A DNA stretch of 64,000 bases from JAAFHB01 sp963675995 (GTDB lineage: Bacteria > Bacteroidota > Bacteroidia > Bacteroidales > Prolixibacteraceae), in NCBI GenBank assembly GCA_963675995.2, contig CAXXIY010000001.1, positions 62,001-126,000 of the forward strand. The letters are read 5' to 3'. This document shows positions 17,332 through 26,085 of this stretch, one piece after another. The position numbers and the translations under genes were made by a program. Every line of letters begins with the position of its first letter. Position 1 is the stretch's first letter. Under the pieces are notes generated by a model. The model searched no databases, had not been told where the DNA came from, and saw only the letters and a program-made list of their open reading frames with translations.

Positions 17332-19704
17332 TCATTCATGAATATTCATATTTAACTCTATCATTTTGGTTTCCGTATGATAGCTGATTCTCTGCTTTTG
17401 TCCGTTCAGAATCACCGATCCAGGTTTATGGTCAGCCGACATCAACACCTTTACAATTGGTTGCCCATGGAACTGCCCAATTCTGTTATCACCATTATAA
17501 TCAACAACTGTAAAAAACTTGGAGAGGGCATGAATCACCGGTTTGCCATCACGCCGCAGGAAACTTCCATCGGCAATGAACAGCTGTTTAATGTTTCTCG
17601 GCAGAGTGCGATCCACCCCTTCCGGGAAGGTGAGGGCAGTAAGGTAGGCATCCGTATTCCAGCCATTCATCAAATTAAGGCTGTTGCGATGTTTGATCCG
17701 ACCATCGGCCAGCAGGTTGAGATAAATCTCGGAGGTCTGCCCGTTTTGGGTAATCCTGACACCCAGAAAGTCCTTTCCGTCAAATCGTTCAATCTTGGGT
17801 AAAGCACTCTTAAATTGATTCTTATTTAAAATAATCGCGGTAACGAACTTTGTACGATCGGTATCCTGGAAATGGCTGACAGACCAATAGGATAGCTTCA
17901 CATGGGGTTGATGGTTTTTCAAACCCTGTTTCTCCTCGAGACGCATTTTCTCGGGGAAATCGTGTGGCAGTCCGCCATCGGGAAAGGTCTCAGGATATAA
18001 AGGACGAACCAGAACCTCCGCATCGCCATCTTTAATTGACAAATCTAGTCCATGTCGTTTCGATTCACCATCGAAGTGGAGTAACCATTCAAACTTGCCA
18101 GGCTCATACGATTCGAGGTCGTCGATCACGAATATCACATTGCCAATCCAGAGAAAATGGCGGTAATTACGGGTAAACCACCGCGAAGTGGGACCGGTTG
18201 CATCGGCATAGATATACTTCAGGCTACCAGCATCAAGCAGATTGTAGAGGTGCCCCTCATTCTTAACCCCAAAATAGGGGTCTTTTCTGTTTTGGGCCTT
18301 TCCGTTGAAAAGGACAACGTTATGCGCTTCACTCTGACAAAAATACTGGGAATAGGTTGGACTTCCGTACCATGAATTTCCGGAGTCGATGATCAGGTTT
18401 CTACCCTGATGATAAAGGATGTAGGAACCCGCATCGGCATGAGAATGATTCCATGTCATGCCGCATTTGATCCCCAGCATAGTGGCATCGTCGCTCCATG
18501 AATCACGCAATATTGCCCATCCCATGTCTGAAAATAGTTTTGATTCAGGCAGACCTGGCAAGTTGAGATCCAGTAATTTCGGCAAATCGGGATGAAGAAT
18601 CAGTCCGTTGGGGCTATCCAATTCAATCCCCTCCTTATCGGTTCCCTTCAAAGTTTTTTGGAGGTACCAGGCATACCGATCCTTATGAAAGCCGAGGTTC
18701 CAGAGCAAAACCACACAGGCATTACCATTCCGTTTAATATTGCTGTCGCCAAAATTGACCGACATTGGTCCGTTTTTTGAATAATAGGTGGTTTGTATAA
18801 AAAAATCGGCCATCTTCTCCATCACCGGAATTTCGGGCATTTTCACCTCAGGTAACGTATTCTGAAACGCCAGCCGAAAAAGCAAATATTGTGAAAAACC
18901 GAAATTAGCATAGTTAATACTTTCGTAAAAACCACCATCAAAATCAAAACTTACCGGTTTATTATCCATCACATTTCCTGAGAAGTTGAACCATTCCACC
19001 GACGTTTGGGAAATCTCTTCGGCCCATTTCTGTGCTTCAGGAATCTCATTCTTCACGGCCAATGCAGCGAACCCAGCCATATCAACACATGCACTCCACC
19101 AGTTGTGCCCCATTGTATCGAAAGTGTGAAGATTAGTTTCAGGGGTCATCCAATCTTCCATAGCGGGTTTAATCCCCACCTTGACAATGCCGGCTGCAAT
19201 CTGCTTCCTCTCAATGGGTGTCAGATAGTTCCAGGCGCAATCATATCCGATCGCAACATAAAAGCTGGTGTGTGCTGTCCCCAACCCTCCCCTCCATGGC
19301 GGGGTTCTTTTTAGCAGATCCTCCCCCTCCCAGGTCTCCTGAGCAATTACCTGGATCAATATTTTTTTGATCTTTTCTCCAAAACGGGCATCGCTGGTCA
19401 TGCGATATGCAAGTCCGAGTTCCTGCAGATCGGACGCTCCCCAACGCTCTCTTGTCAAAATCTCCTCCGCCTTTTTAAGTTGGTTCTCCCACGCCTTCTT
19501 CACCTCAGGATCATTTTTTATCTGTTCCTTTAGTCGTGAGATATTGGCATCGGTATGAAGCAGGTAACGGTGCTGTTGAGCCTGAAGATTAAAATTAACT
19601 CCTGTTACCAGGAAAAGGGGAACAAACAGGAGAATGAAAAATTTATTCCTTACGGTTAATTTTTTGCTTTTGGTGCATTTTGGTGACTTGGTGATTAGCG
19701 CCAT
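17332..19704 (-). CDS. Heparinase II/III-like polysaccharide lyase, secreted
   Basis: A 790-residue protein with a long basic n-region and signal peptide (hydrophobic core about 21-37, cleavage near LQAQQ). An alpha-toroid N-terminal part (about 45-390) contains DTMGHNWWSACVDMAG and FDFDGGFYESINYANFG. The heparinase II/III-like beta-sandwich follows, with TWNHSHADAGSYILYHQGR, LIIDSGNSWYGSPTYSQY and SEAHNVVLFNGKAQ. Lyases of this fold cleave uronic-acid-containing glycans by beta-elimination, leaving an unsaturated uronate that the GH88 enzyme of this PUL could remove. I cannot place it in a numbered PL family by eye. An internal start shortening the n-region is possible. Confidence 0.8.
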   Translation of the reverse strand: MALITKSPKCTKSKKLTVRNKFFILLFVPLFLVTGVNFNLQAQQHRYLLHTDANISRLKEQIKNDPEVKKAWENQLKKAEEILTRERWGASDLQELGLAYRMTSDARFGEKIKKILIQVIAQETWEGEDLLKRTPPWRGGLGTAHTSFYVAIGYDCAWNYLTPIERKQIAAGIVKVGIKPAMEDWMTPETNLHTFDTMGHNWWSACVDMAGFAALAVKNEIPEAQKWAEEISQTSVEWFNFSGNVMDNKPVSFDFDGGFYESINYANFGFSQYLLFRLAFQNTLPEVKMPEIPVMEKMADFFIQTTYYSKNGPMSVNFGDSNIKRNGNACVVLLWNLGFHKDRYAWYLQKTLKGTDKEGIELDSPNGLILHPDLPKLLDLNLPGLPESKLFSDMGWAILRDSWSDDATMLGIKCGMTWNHSHADAGSYILYHQGRNLIIDSGNSWYGSPTYSQYFCQSEAHNVVLFNGKAQNRKDPYFGVKNEGHLYNLLDAGSLKYIYADATGPTSRWFTRNYRHFLWIGNVIFVIDDLESYEPGKFEWLLHFDGESKRHGLDLSIKDGDAEVLVRPLYPETFPDGGLPHDFPEKMRLEEKQGLKNHQPHVKLSYWSVSHFQDTDRTKFVTAIILNKNQFKSALPKIERFDGKDFLGVRITQNGQTSEIYLNLLADGRIKHRNSLNLMNGWNTDAYLTALTFPEGVDRTLPRNIKQLFIADGSFLRRDGKPVIHALSKFFTVVDYNGDNRIGQFHGQPIVKVLMSADHKPGSVILNGQKQRISYHTETKMIELNMNIHE

Positions 19705-19781
19705 TTTTTATCTTTTTTTGTCAATTAAATGGAGACCAAATTCTCAAATAAGAATGAATAATTCACAAAAAGCAAATAACA

Positions 19782-20603
19782 TTATTGTGCAGACTCCCTA
19801 AAATATTTATTGAAAAACAGTGACTGGTATTCAATGGAATTCATCCAGTAAGGCCAGCTATGTCCGCCAGGACGGGTAATAAAGTCATGTGGGATATTCC
19901 TGTACAGCAGCTCTTCATGTAATTTGCGGTTGACCTGGAAAAAGAAATCTTCAGTTCCGCAATCAAAAATCAGGGCCAGACTCTTGGGGGTAAGCAAATT
20001 CACCATATTGATGACGGTATTATTTTCCCAGTTGTCCTTGTTTTTATCATAACTTCCCAACCGTCCTTTGAGGTCCCAATTGTTTGGGAAAGGGCGGATG
20101 TCGACACCACCGCTCATACTCCCGGCTGCGCCAAAGATATCCTGATGTCTGAATGCAAGATAAAGTGCGCCATGGCCTCCCATGCTCAGGCCGGTGATCG
20201 CCCGGCCTTTTCTGTTTTTGATGGTTTTGTATTTCCCGTCAATAATATTCACAAGTTCTTTGGAAACGTAGGTTTCGTAACGGATGTTTTTATCTACCGG
20301 ACTATCGAAATACCAGCTGCTAAATCCCCCATCAGGACAAACAATGATCATTTGATACTTATCGGCCAATTGACCGAGGGCTTTGTCTTTTTTCACCCAA
20401 TCCGAATAATTTCCACTGTATCCATGTAAAAGATAGAGGACAGGTAACTCCTTGGCTTTGTCGTATCCGTCGGGTGTTATTACAACAGCTTTAATCTGCT
20501 TTTCCATGCTGTTGCTGAAAGTGCTGATCGTATCGATTACTGATGCACTGGTTACAAGGCTAAATAAGAATCCAATAGCAAAAAGGGAAATTACACGTTT
20601 CAT
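19782..20603 (-). CDS. CE1-like esterase (esterase D/tributyrin esterase type), secreted
   Basis: A 273-residue protein with a signal peptide (residues 1-20). The alpha/beta-hydrolase core has LPVLYLLHGYSGNYSDWV (oxyanion hole), the nucleophile elbow ITGLSMGGHG (S140), an acid in LIFDCGTEDFF (D214 or D219) and the catalytic His in RPGGHSWPYW (H248). Related PUL esterases remove acetyl or feruloyl groups from plant polysaccharides. It lies 27 bases after the larger alpha/beta hydrolase gene and 77 bases before the lyase gene. The acyl group removed is unknown. Confidence 0.85.
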   Translation of the reverse strand: MKRVISLFAIGFLFSLVTSASVIDTISTFSNSMEKQIKAVVITPDGYDKAKELPVLYLLHGYSGNYSDWVKKDKALGQLADKYQMIIVCPDGGFSSWYFDSPVDKNIRYETYVSKELVNIIDGKYKTIKNRKGRAITGLSMGGHGALYLAFRHQDIFGAAGSMSGGVDIRPFPNNWDLKGRLGSYDKNKDNWENNTVINMVNLLTPKSLALIFDCGTEDFFFQVNRKLHEELLYRNIPHDFITRPGGHSWPYWMNSIEYQSLFFNKYFRESAQ

Positions 20604-20630
20604 TCCGGAAAAAGTTTAATTATTATTAAA

Positions 20631-22241
20631 TCATTTATTGACATAAAAACTCTTAGTAACAGGCTCAGCCGTTTTCACCCTTGGTTCAACCAACCGACCA
20701 TACTGCCAGGCGACAACGGTCACCTTAACAGGAAATTTACTTCGTGGAGGAATTTTGGTAAAAACCAGTTTCCCATCCTTTACCTCAGCGGGTCCCTCCT
20801 GAACATAGAAACAGACAGGTAATTTACTCCCCGATGTCGCTGATAAAGATACCGTTTTCACCCTTTGATTGACATCAGGGATAGGTTTAAATATAATATT
20901 TTGATCTGATCCTTCATTATTCCGTAAAGGTATCCTCATATTCAACTGCTGAACAGTACTCTTGAAATTTTTATCTCCCGGATGGCTTGCCAGCAGCCAA
21001 ATATCTCCTGTTCGCTTTTCGTTATTAAATCCCATGCGGTAAAAACGGATCGTAAATGTGGTATCATTGACTTTTTCAACCGGGCCACAAATCCGGCTGA
21101 TTATCGGGTCTCCTTTGGCATGATGATCTGATTTCACATTTCTCAGGGTATCCGTAAATTCAGCGCAGAGGTGAAAGGTTAGACCATCAGCTTCGGGTAA
21201 GAATTTCCCAACAATACGCGCATGGACTTTGGGGTTAAAGGGGAGAATCTTGCCACCCTGTACAAATCCAAGGTACTGCTCCTTTTTACCCCGGACGTTT
21301 GCATAATACTTTTCAGTTGCTTCGGCCACCTCCTTGTCAAAATACCAGAAAGCATCCTTCCGATGCCCCATGTATTGATTGTACGGGGCAGACGGAAACT
21401 TCGGCAGTTGGTCACGTTTCCAACGCTCTCCAAGCCAGCCTGATTTTGGATTAATCGGCAATAAAGGAGCAGGGATATTGAGGGCCACTTTTTTAGGCAG
21501 CCGGTATTGTACTGCTTTTCTGATAAATAGCGTAAGGTAACCGATCAGTTCGTCTGAGATATCAAAATGTCCATGACCAGCATCGCATAAAAATGAGACG
21601 GCAGCCTCAGGAAATCGTTGCTGAAAGTCGAGCGCCGGCTGCACACGATCTTCCCACCATTCGTATTCCCCTTCCACCATTAACCCGGGAACTCCGTTGA
21701 TGTTCCGGTTTACCCACTCCGGATTCGGACGGCCGCTACCGGTTAGTTTCGTTAACGGGGCATCACCGTGAATGGAGAGGATCGCCAAAGTACGGTCAGG
21801 ACTCCAGGCACCAAAGTTCCATGGATAACTTGCACACGCCGAATGACCGATTGGGATTACCGGAGCAAATTCGAGTTCTGAATAACCAGATTCATTGGCC
21901 AGCTGTTTCATCATCCCTTCAAACTGTTCACCTGCGCCATTGTTAAAATCGAACAAGAAATTGAAGCCGGGAGTTACCCAAACCTCAGCAATACCTAATC
22001 TGGAGAGCTCTTTCCGAAATTTAGGATGTTCAAAAATATCTTCTTCGGTCATATTGTGCTGACCGACAATGACTGCCCTGACCTGTTGGCAATCTTCTGG
22101 TATCCACAAAAAAGCGCGCGGATGGTCATTGGTCTCACCCGAGACAACACCCGGAACCTTTACAGACCATTGCCATATTGAAGCCTGCGCAAACTGCGTA
22201 AATATACAGCCGAGAAAGAGGACAACAAATTTCATCTTCAT
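20631..22241 (-). CDS. Secreted alpha/beta-hydrolase-like protein of unknown substrate
   Basis: Starting at ATG 22241 gives a clean signal peptide (MKMKFVVLFLGCIFTQFAQA); the in-frame ATG at 22286 adds a poor n-region and is less likely. Residues about 40-260 look like an alpha/beta hydrolase: AVIVGQHNMTEEDIF near the oxyanion hole, the elbow PIGHSACASYPWNFG with the nucleophilic Ser, and a possible catalytic His in CDAGHGHFDIS. The last 250 residues are beta-rich with no family I recognise. Its place between GH127 and a CE1-like esterase suggests a second esterase removing a different substituent. It could also be a lyase or glycosidase of an undescribed family. Confidence 0.65.
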   Translation of the reverse strand: MKMKFVVLFLGCIFTQFAQASIWQWSVKVPGVVSGETNDHPRAFLWIPEDCQQVRAVIVGQHNMTEEDIFEHPKFRKELSRLGIAEVWVTPGFNFLFDFNNGAGEQFEGMMKQLANESGYSELEFAPVIPIGHSACASYPWNFGAWSPDRTLAILSIHGDAPLTKLTGSGRPNPEWVNRNINGVPGLMVEGEYEWWEDRVQPALDFQQRFPEAAVSFLCDAGHGHFDISDELIGYLTLFIRKAVQYRLPKKVALNIPAPLLPINPKSGWLGERWKRDQLPKFPSAPYNQYMGHRKDAFWYFDKEVAEATEKYYANVRGKKEQYLGFVQGGKILPFNPKVHARIVGKFLPEADGLTFHLCAEFTDTLRNVKSDHHAKGDPIISRICGPVEKVNDTTFTIRFYRMGFNNEKRTGDIWLLASHPGDKNFKSTVQQLNMRIPLRNNEGSDQNIIFKPIPDVNQRVKTVSLSATSGSKLPVCFYVQEGPAEVKDGKLVFTKIPPRSKFPVKVTVVAWQYGRLVEPRVKTAEPVTKSFYVNK

Positions 22242-22324
22242 TAAATTTTTTATCCGAAATATCAACCTAATTAGTGCTCCCATCATATGGGAACGCGGAT
22301 GAAGCGGAAAAAACGGATAAGGAC

Positions 22325-24286
22325 TTATTTCAATTGCCAGTAAACGATATATCTTTCACGATGAAGGTCATAAAGTGGCACGAACGTAAGTTCTTTGTCA
22401 ATAATATTGTCTACAGTTTTGAATGTCAGTGATTTTCCATCAACAGGCATCAACCATTCACTTACAGGTTTTCCCTTTACGTTCAATACATTTGAAAGAG
22501 TTGCAGGAACATGGTAATCGTAAGTATAGTAATCGTTATGCAGCTTCGGATTTGAAAAAGGTGCAGGTTTTTGCATCCCTTCTGTACCCATTTTTGCGGC
22601 AAGGACAATGGGTCCGTAAGATACCGAAACCACATCAGGATTATCAGGAGTAGCGCTTAATTTAAGTTTCATTGGAAAGGTCACTTCCAGTTTGTCGCCA
22701 TTCTGCCATTTACGGTCAAGTGTGATATAACTCCCCTGACTTTGTTTTATGCTAACCTGTTTACCATTGATCTTTACCACCAAACCCGATGATACCCATT
22801 CGGGATACCGGAAATAGACTGGCATATTGACAGGGGTCTTCGTTTCAAGGGTTAGCCGGGTAGTTTCTTCTGACGGGAACCTTGTTTCCTGCCTAATTTT
22901 AACCCCTTTCTCTTTCCATGTTAGTTCCGAGGGGATAAACAAATTAACAAACAAACCTCTATCATTATGGTAATATATCGCTTCGCCGTATTTTGCCTGG
23001 TTTTCGAAGCCTGTCCCCACGCAGCACCAGAACGAACTGTCGCGCGTGCTGTAAACCTTGTGCCCTCCCGGAAGCATAGGGAGAAAATAGGCGATCATCC
23101 CCGTTGCCGGATCCTGCTGTCCAAGTATATGGTTGTAAAGTCCCTTTTCATAATAATCGGCATATTTTTCGTCCGCTTCAAGACAAAAAAGATGGCGGGT
23201 CAGCTTTAACATATTGTAAACATTGCATGACTCACCAGTCACACCAGATAGGTGTGCAGACTGATGATCGGGCTCAAAAAACGACTCCCTGTCACTGTTA
23301 CTTCCCGTACAAAATGAATGGTGACCGATAACTGTATTCCAGAAGAAACCGGCGATGATTTTGTTCTTTTCCGGCTCGCCAATCTCATAAGCCCGCGCCA
23401 AACCTATCAGTTTGGGAATGTAAGTATTGGCATGTTTACCCTTCAGGTTATCGACCTGAGCCATTAGCGGATCGAGCGTCTCCTCATGGTAGAAGAACTC
23501 CGCCAGCCACTTGTATTCCGGCTTTCCGGCAATTTCGTACAAGGTATAGAATGAATCGTTTACCCCGCCAAACTCGTTACGGATCATCACCTTTCGTTGT
23601 TCAGATGTGACTGTTTTAAGTTTTTGATGCGCCCACATCGCCATCTTTTCTACCACCTCCAGCGCTTGCTTGTTTTCGCAATAGAGATATTGATCGATCA
23701 GACCTGAAAATATCTTATGTAGTGTATACCATGGAGCCCAAACCGGTTTACCCGCTATATTCCGGTCGATCAGGTTTTGCGGGAAGGCACTCAGGTAACC
23801 ATTTTGATTGAGCGCATTTTGTACCTCAGCCAAACCATTGACCAGTGTATCGCTCTTAAATTTATATATCTCCCTTCCTGTTGAAGCATATAACAGTGCC
23901 AGTCCCGAAAGGATATGACCGGTTGTATGGCCACGCAATTCACAATCTACAGATTCCCAGCCTGCCAACTTTCTAATTGTATCATAACCCCCCTCCAGCC
24001 CCGAAGCGACCCCTGCATTGTTACGAAAACTATGGAGCAGACTTTGAGTATTAACTGAAAGAATCCAGGCGCTCTCCCGCTCCATATTCTCGTTGAACCT
24101 GGAATCGAGCAGTTTCACATCCTGTAGGTCGAAGGCATAAGCTTTCATAAGTGCAGTTTCCTTCAATATTAATTTGTCCTGATGCTGACCCGGATAATGC
24201 GACTGTGCGAATACCGATCCCCGACCCATCCCGAAAGGCAGGACATTAATAATCACGAATAGGAAAGGTAATAACAATTTTACCAT
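22325..24286 (-). CDS. GH127/GH146 family beta-L-arabinofuranosidase-like enzyme
   Basis: A 653-residue protein with a signal peptide (residues 1-27). It has the (alpha/alpha)6 catalytic domain of the former DUF1680, with VDCELRGHTTGHILSGLAL and PWYTLHKIFSGLIDQY. The zinc/thiol site of HypBA1 (E338, C340, C417, C418) is matched by E352 and C354 in TGESCNVYNML and C421-C422 in SSFWCCVGTGFENQ, so the cysteine nucleophile is present. C-terminal beta-sandwich domains follow. Known members remove beta-linked L-arabinofuranose from plant glycoproteins, pectin or RG-I side chains. It lies 45 bases after GH43_12 and 83 bases (to the preferred start) before the hydrolase gene. Confidence 0.88.
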   Translation of the reverse strand: MVKLLLPFLFVIINVLPFGMGRGSVFAQSHYPGQHQDKLILKETALMKAYAFDLQDVKLLDSRFNENMERESAWILSVNTQSLLHSFRNNAGVASGLEGGYDTIRKLAGWESVDCELRGHTTGHILSGLALLYASTGREIYKFKSDTLVNGLAEVQNALNQNGYLSAFPQNLIDRNIAGKPVWAPWYTLHKIFSGLIDQYLYCENKQALEVVEKMAMWAHQKLKTVTSEQRKVMIRNEFGGVNDSFYTLYEIAGKPEYKWLAEFFYHEETLDPLMAQVDNLKGKHANTYIPKLIGLARAYEIGEPEKNKIIAGFFWNTVIGHHSFCTGSNSDRESFFEPDHQSAHLSGVTGESCNVYNMLKLTRHLFCLEADEKYADYYEKGLYNHILGQQDPATGMIAYFLPMLPGGHKVYSTRDSSFWCCVGTGFENQAKYGEAIYYHNDRGLFVNLFIPSELTWKEKGVKIRQETRFPSEETTRLTLETKTPVNMPVYFRYPEWVSSGLVVKINGKQVSIKQSQGSYITLDRKWQNGDKLEVTFPMKLKLSATPDNPDVVSVSYGPIVLAAKMGTEGMQKPAPFSNPKLHNDYYTYDYHVPATLSNVLNVKGKPVSEWLMPVDGKSLTFKTVDNIIDKELTFVPLYDLHRERYIVYWQLK

Positions 24287-24331
24287 AATGGATATTTTTT
24301 GATTACTTTACTCAGTGTGTGAGTGTTCCGT

Positions 24332-26002
24332 TTATTTCTCTATCCTGAACCAGTCAAAATCGGCATAGCTCCCTTTTTTGATTCCAGGTTCGGCAGTGCA
24401 GAACAAGCCGACTTTCGAACCAATCCACAACTCATTTTTAGCCTGAAATGGCTCCCCAATCTGGATAAAATCAGTTCCGTTTCCGCTATAGAAAAATTGA
24501 CATTTTGCATCAGGCGATGAGACCTTAACCCGCATAAAAACCTCGTTACCTTTGAGTCTGGCTGTTGCCTCTTTTTGTTCCTGACCACCCTGATCGGCTT
24601 TTTTACAGATGATCTGATCCAGCTGATAACCTGTTTCATCTTTCGAGATAGCCAGGTAGCTGTAATCGTTTCCCATGACGATCAATCCTGCCTGTTTTCC
24701 CTGCCAGACATCAAATTCGTTGGTCAGCTTTACTTTGGTGGTGGCTGTAAAATCCGGAGCCGGAAATTTCTGCATCAGCAGGTTGGGAACATTCCATAGC
24801 GGTTCACCTGCACCACTTTTGGGGTATGCAAGTAACCTGAGATACCCTTTCCCACGGAGCAGAACATACCAAGTGATTCGTTGATTGGCGGCCCATTGCC
24901 ATTGCAACCCGAGCGTATCACCTGTAAACTCATCCGATTCCTGGGGCGTGCAAACCGGCCATTTTTTACCTACATTGGGTTTTTGATGTCTCAAAACCGG
25001 CTGACCGCAACCATCTCCGTCAGGATCGTCACCCATCACAGGCCAACCGTTTTTCCATATTACCGGCTGAAGGTGCACGATTCGTCCATAAGCCCCTTTA
25101 TCCTGAAAATGGATAAACCACGATTCACCCATTTGCGTTTCAACCCAACCACCCTGGTGTGGACCATTGATAGGGGTGTTTCCCTGGGCCATCACCACCT
25201 TTTCTTCGTAAGGGCCATAAATATTTTTGGATCGAAGCGCCAGCTGCCAGCCCGTTGCAACACCGCCGGCCGGAGCAAAAATGTAGTAATAACCATCCCT
25301 TTTGTAAAGTTTAGGTCCCTCAACTGTTTTGTGGGCATCGTGTCCGTCGAATACATGTTTACCTTCACCAATCACTTTTGACCCGTCAGGATTCAGTGGC
25401 CAAACGGTAAGCAGACTATTGATACCAGAGCGGCTGGCAGCCCATCCTGTTACAAGATAAGCCTTCCCATCGTTGTCCCAGAGTGGACTTGAATCAATAA
25501 TTCCCTTTCCGGATAAAACCAAAACCGGCTCGTCCCAATGTCCGAATGGATTTTTCGTTTTAACACTGTAAACCCCAAAATCGGGATCCCCCCAGAAAAT
25601 GAAAAACTCCCCTTTGTGAAATCGGATGCAGGGGGCCCACACCCCTTTGCCATGTTGCGGAACACTGAAAACATCATCCGGAATATTTCTTTTAAGTGCA
25701 TAATTGACGATTTTCCAGTTCACCAGATCCCTGGAGTGAAGGATAGGCAGTCCCGGAGAGCAGTTAAAACTGGAAGCGGTCATAAAATAGTCGTCACCCA
25801 CCCGAATAACATCGGGATCGGAATAATCGGCATATAAAATGGGATTGGAGTAGGTACCGTCGCCATTATCCGACATCCATACCCGGGAAACAGCGGCTGA
25901 ATCAGATTTAGGAACTATATTTTTGGAATAAGTTGTTTGACTGCCGAATAGTAAAGCGACAGCCAATTCAACGATTAATAATTTTCCGGAATGAGTTTTC
26001 AT
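24332..26002 (-). CDS. GH43 family glycosidase (GH43_12-like) with C-terminal lectin-like domain
   Basis: A 556-residue protein with a signal peptide (residues 1-26). The five-bladed GH43 propeller carries the catalytic base region NPILYADYSDPDVIRVG, the modulator Asp in IIDSSPLWDNDG and the general acid Glu in TVEGPKLYKRDGYYYIF. From about residue 365 a concanavalin-like beta-sandwich typical of GH43 xylosidases/arabinofuranosidases follows. The pattern SSFNCSPGLPILHSRDLVNW is characteristic of subfamily 12 and its relatives. Likely role: exo-removal of alpha-L-arabinofuranose or beta-xylose from side chains. Confidence 0.88.
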   Translation of the reverse strand: MKTHSGKLLIVELAVALLFGSQTTYSKNIVPKSDSAAVSRVWMSDNGDGTYSNPILYADYSDPDVIRVGDDYFMTASSFNCSPGLPILHSRDLVNWKIVNYALKRNIPDDVFSVPQHGKGVWAPCIRFHKGEFFIFWGDPDFGVYSVKTKNPFGHWDEPVLVLSGKGIIDSSPLWDNDGKAYLVTGWAASRSGINSLLTVWPLNPDGSKVIGEGKHVFDGHDAHKTVEGPKLYKRDGYYYIFAPAGGVATGWQLALRSKNIYGPYEEKVVMAQGNTPINGPHQGGWVETQMGESWFIHFQDKGAYGRIVHLQPVIWKNGWPVMGDDPDGDGCGQPVLRHQKPNVGKKWPVCTPQESDEFTGDTLGLQWQWAANQRITWYVLLRGKGYLRLLAYPKSGAGEPLWNVPNLLMQKFPAPDFTATTKVKLTNEFDVWQGKQAGLIVMGNDYSYLAISKDETGYQLDQIICKKADQGGQEQKEATARLKGNEVFMRVKVSSPDAKCQFFYSGNGTDFIQIGEPFQAKNELWIGSKVGLFCTAEPGIKKGSYADFDWFRIEK

Positions 26003-26085
26003 TTTTTATTCATTTAAATGGTATGCAGGAAACGATAATATTTATTCAACTCCGAGCGTCTTTAAAATGTATCCAACCGAATTAA

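Noticed and set aside
17377..17802. Plus-strand open frame of 141 codons
   Set aside because: It is antisense to the lyase gene and shows no protein family features.
22242..22286. Longer N-terminus for the alpha/beta-hydrolase-like protein
   Set aside because: The start at 22241 gives a standard signal peptide; the extension adds a hydrophobic/basic stretch without a function.
24881..25381. Plus-strand open frame of 166 codons
   Set aside because: It lies wholly antisense to the conserved GH43 gene and its product shows no domain, signal peptide or sensible composition.
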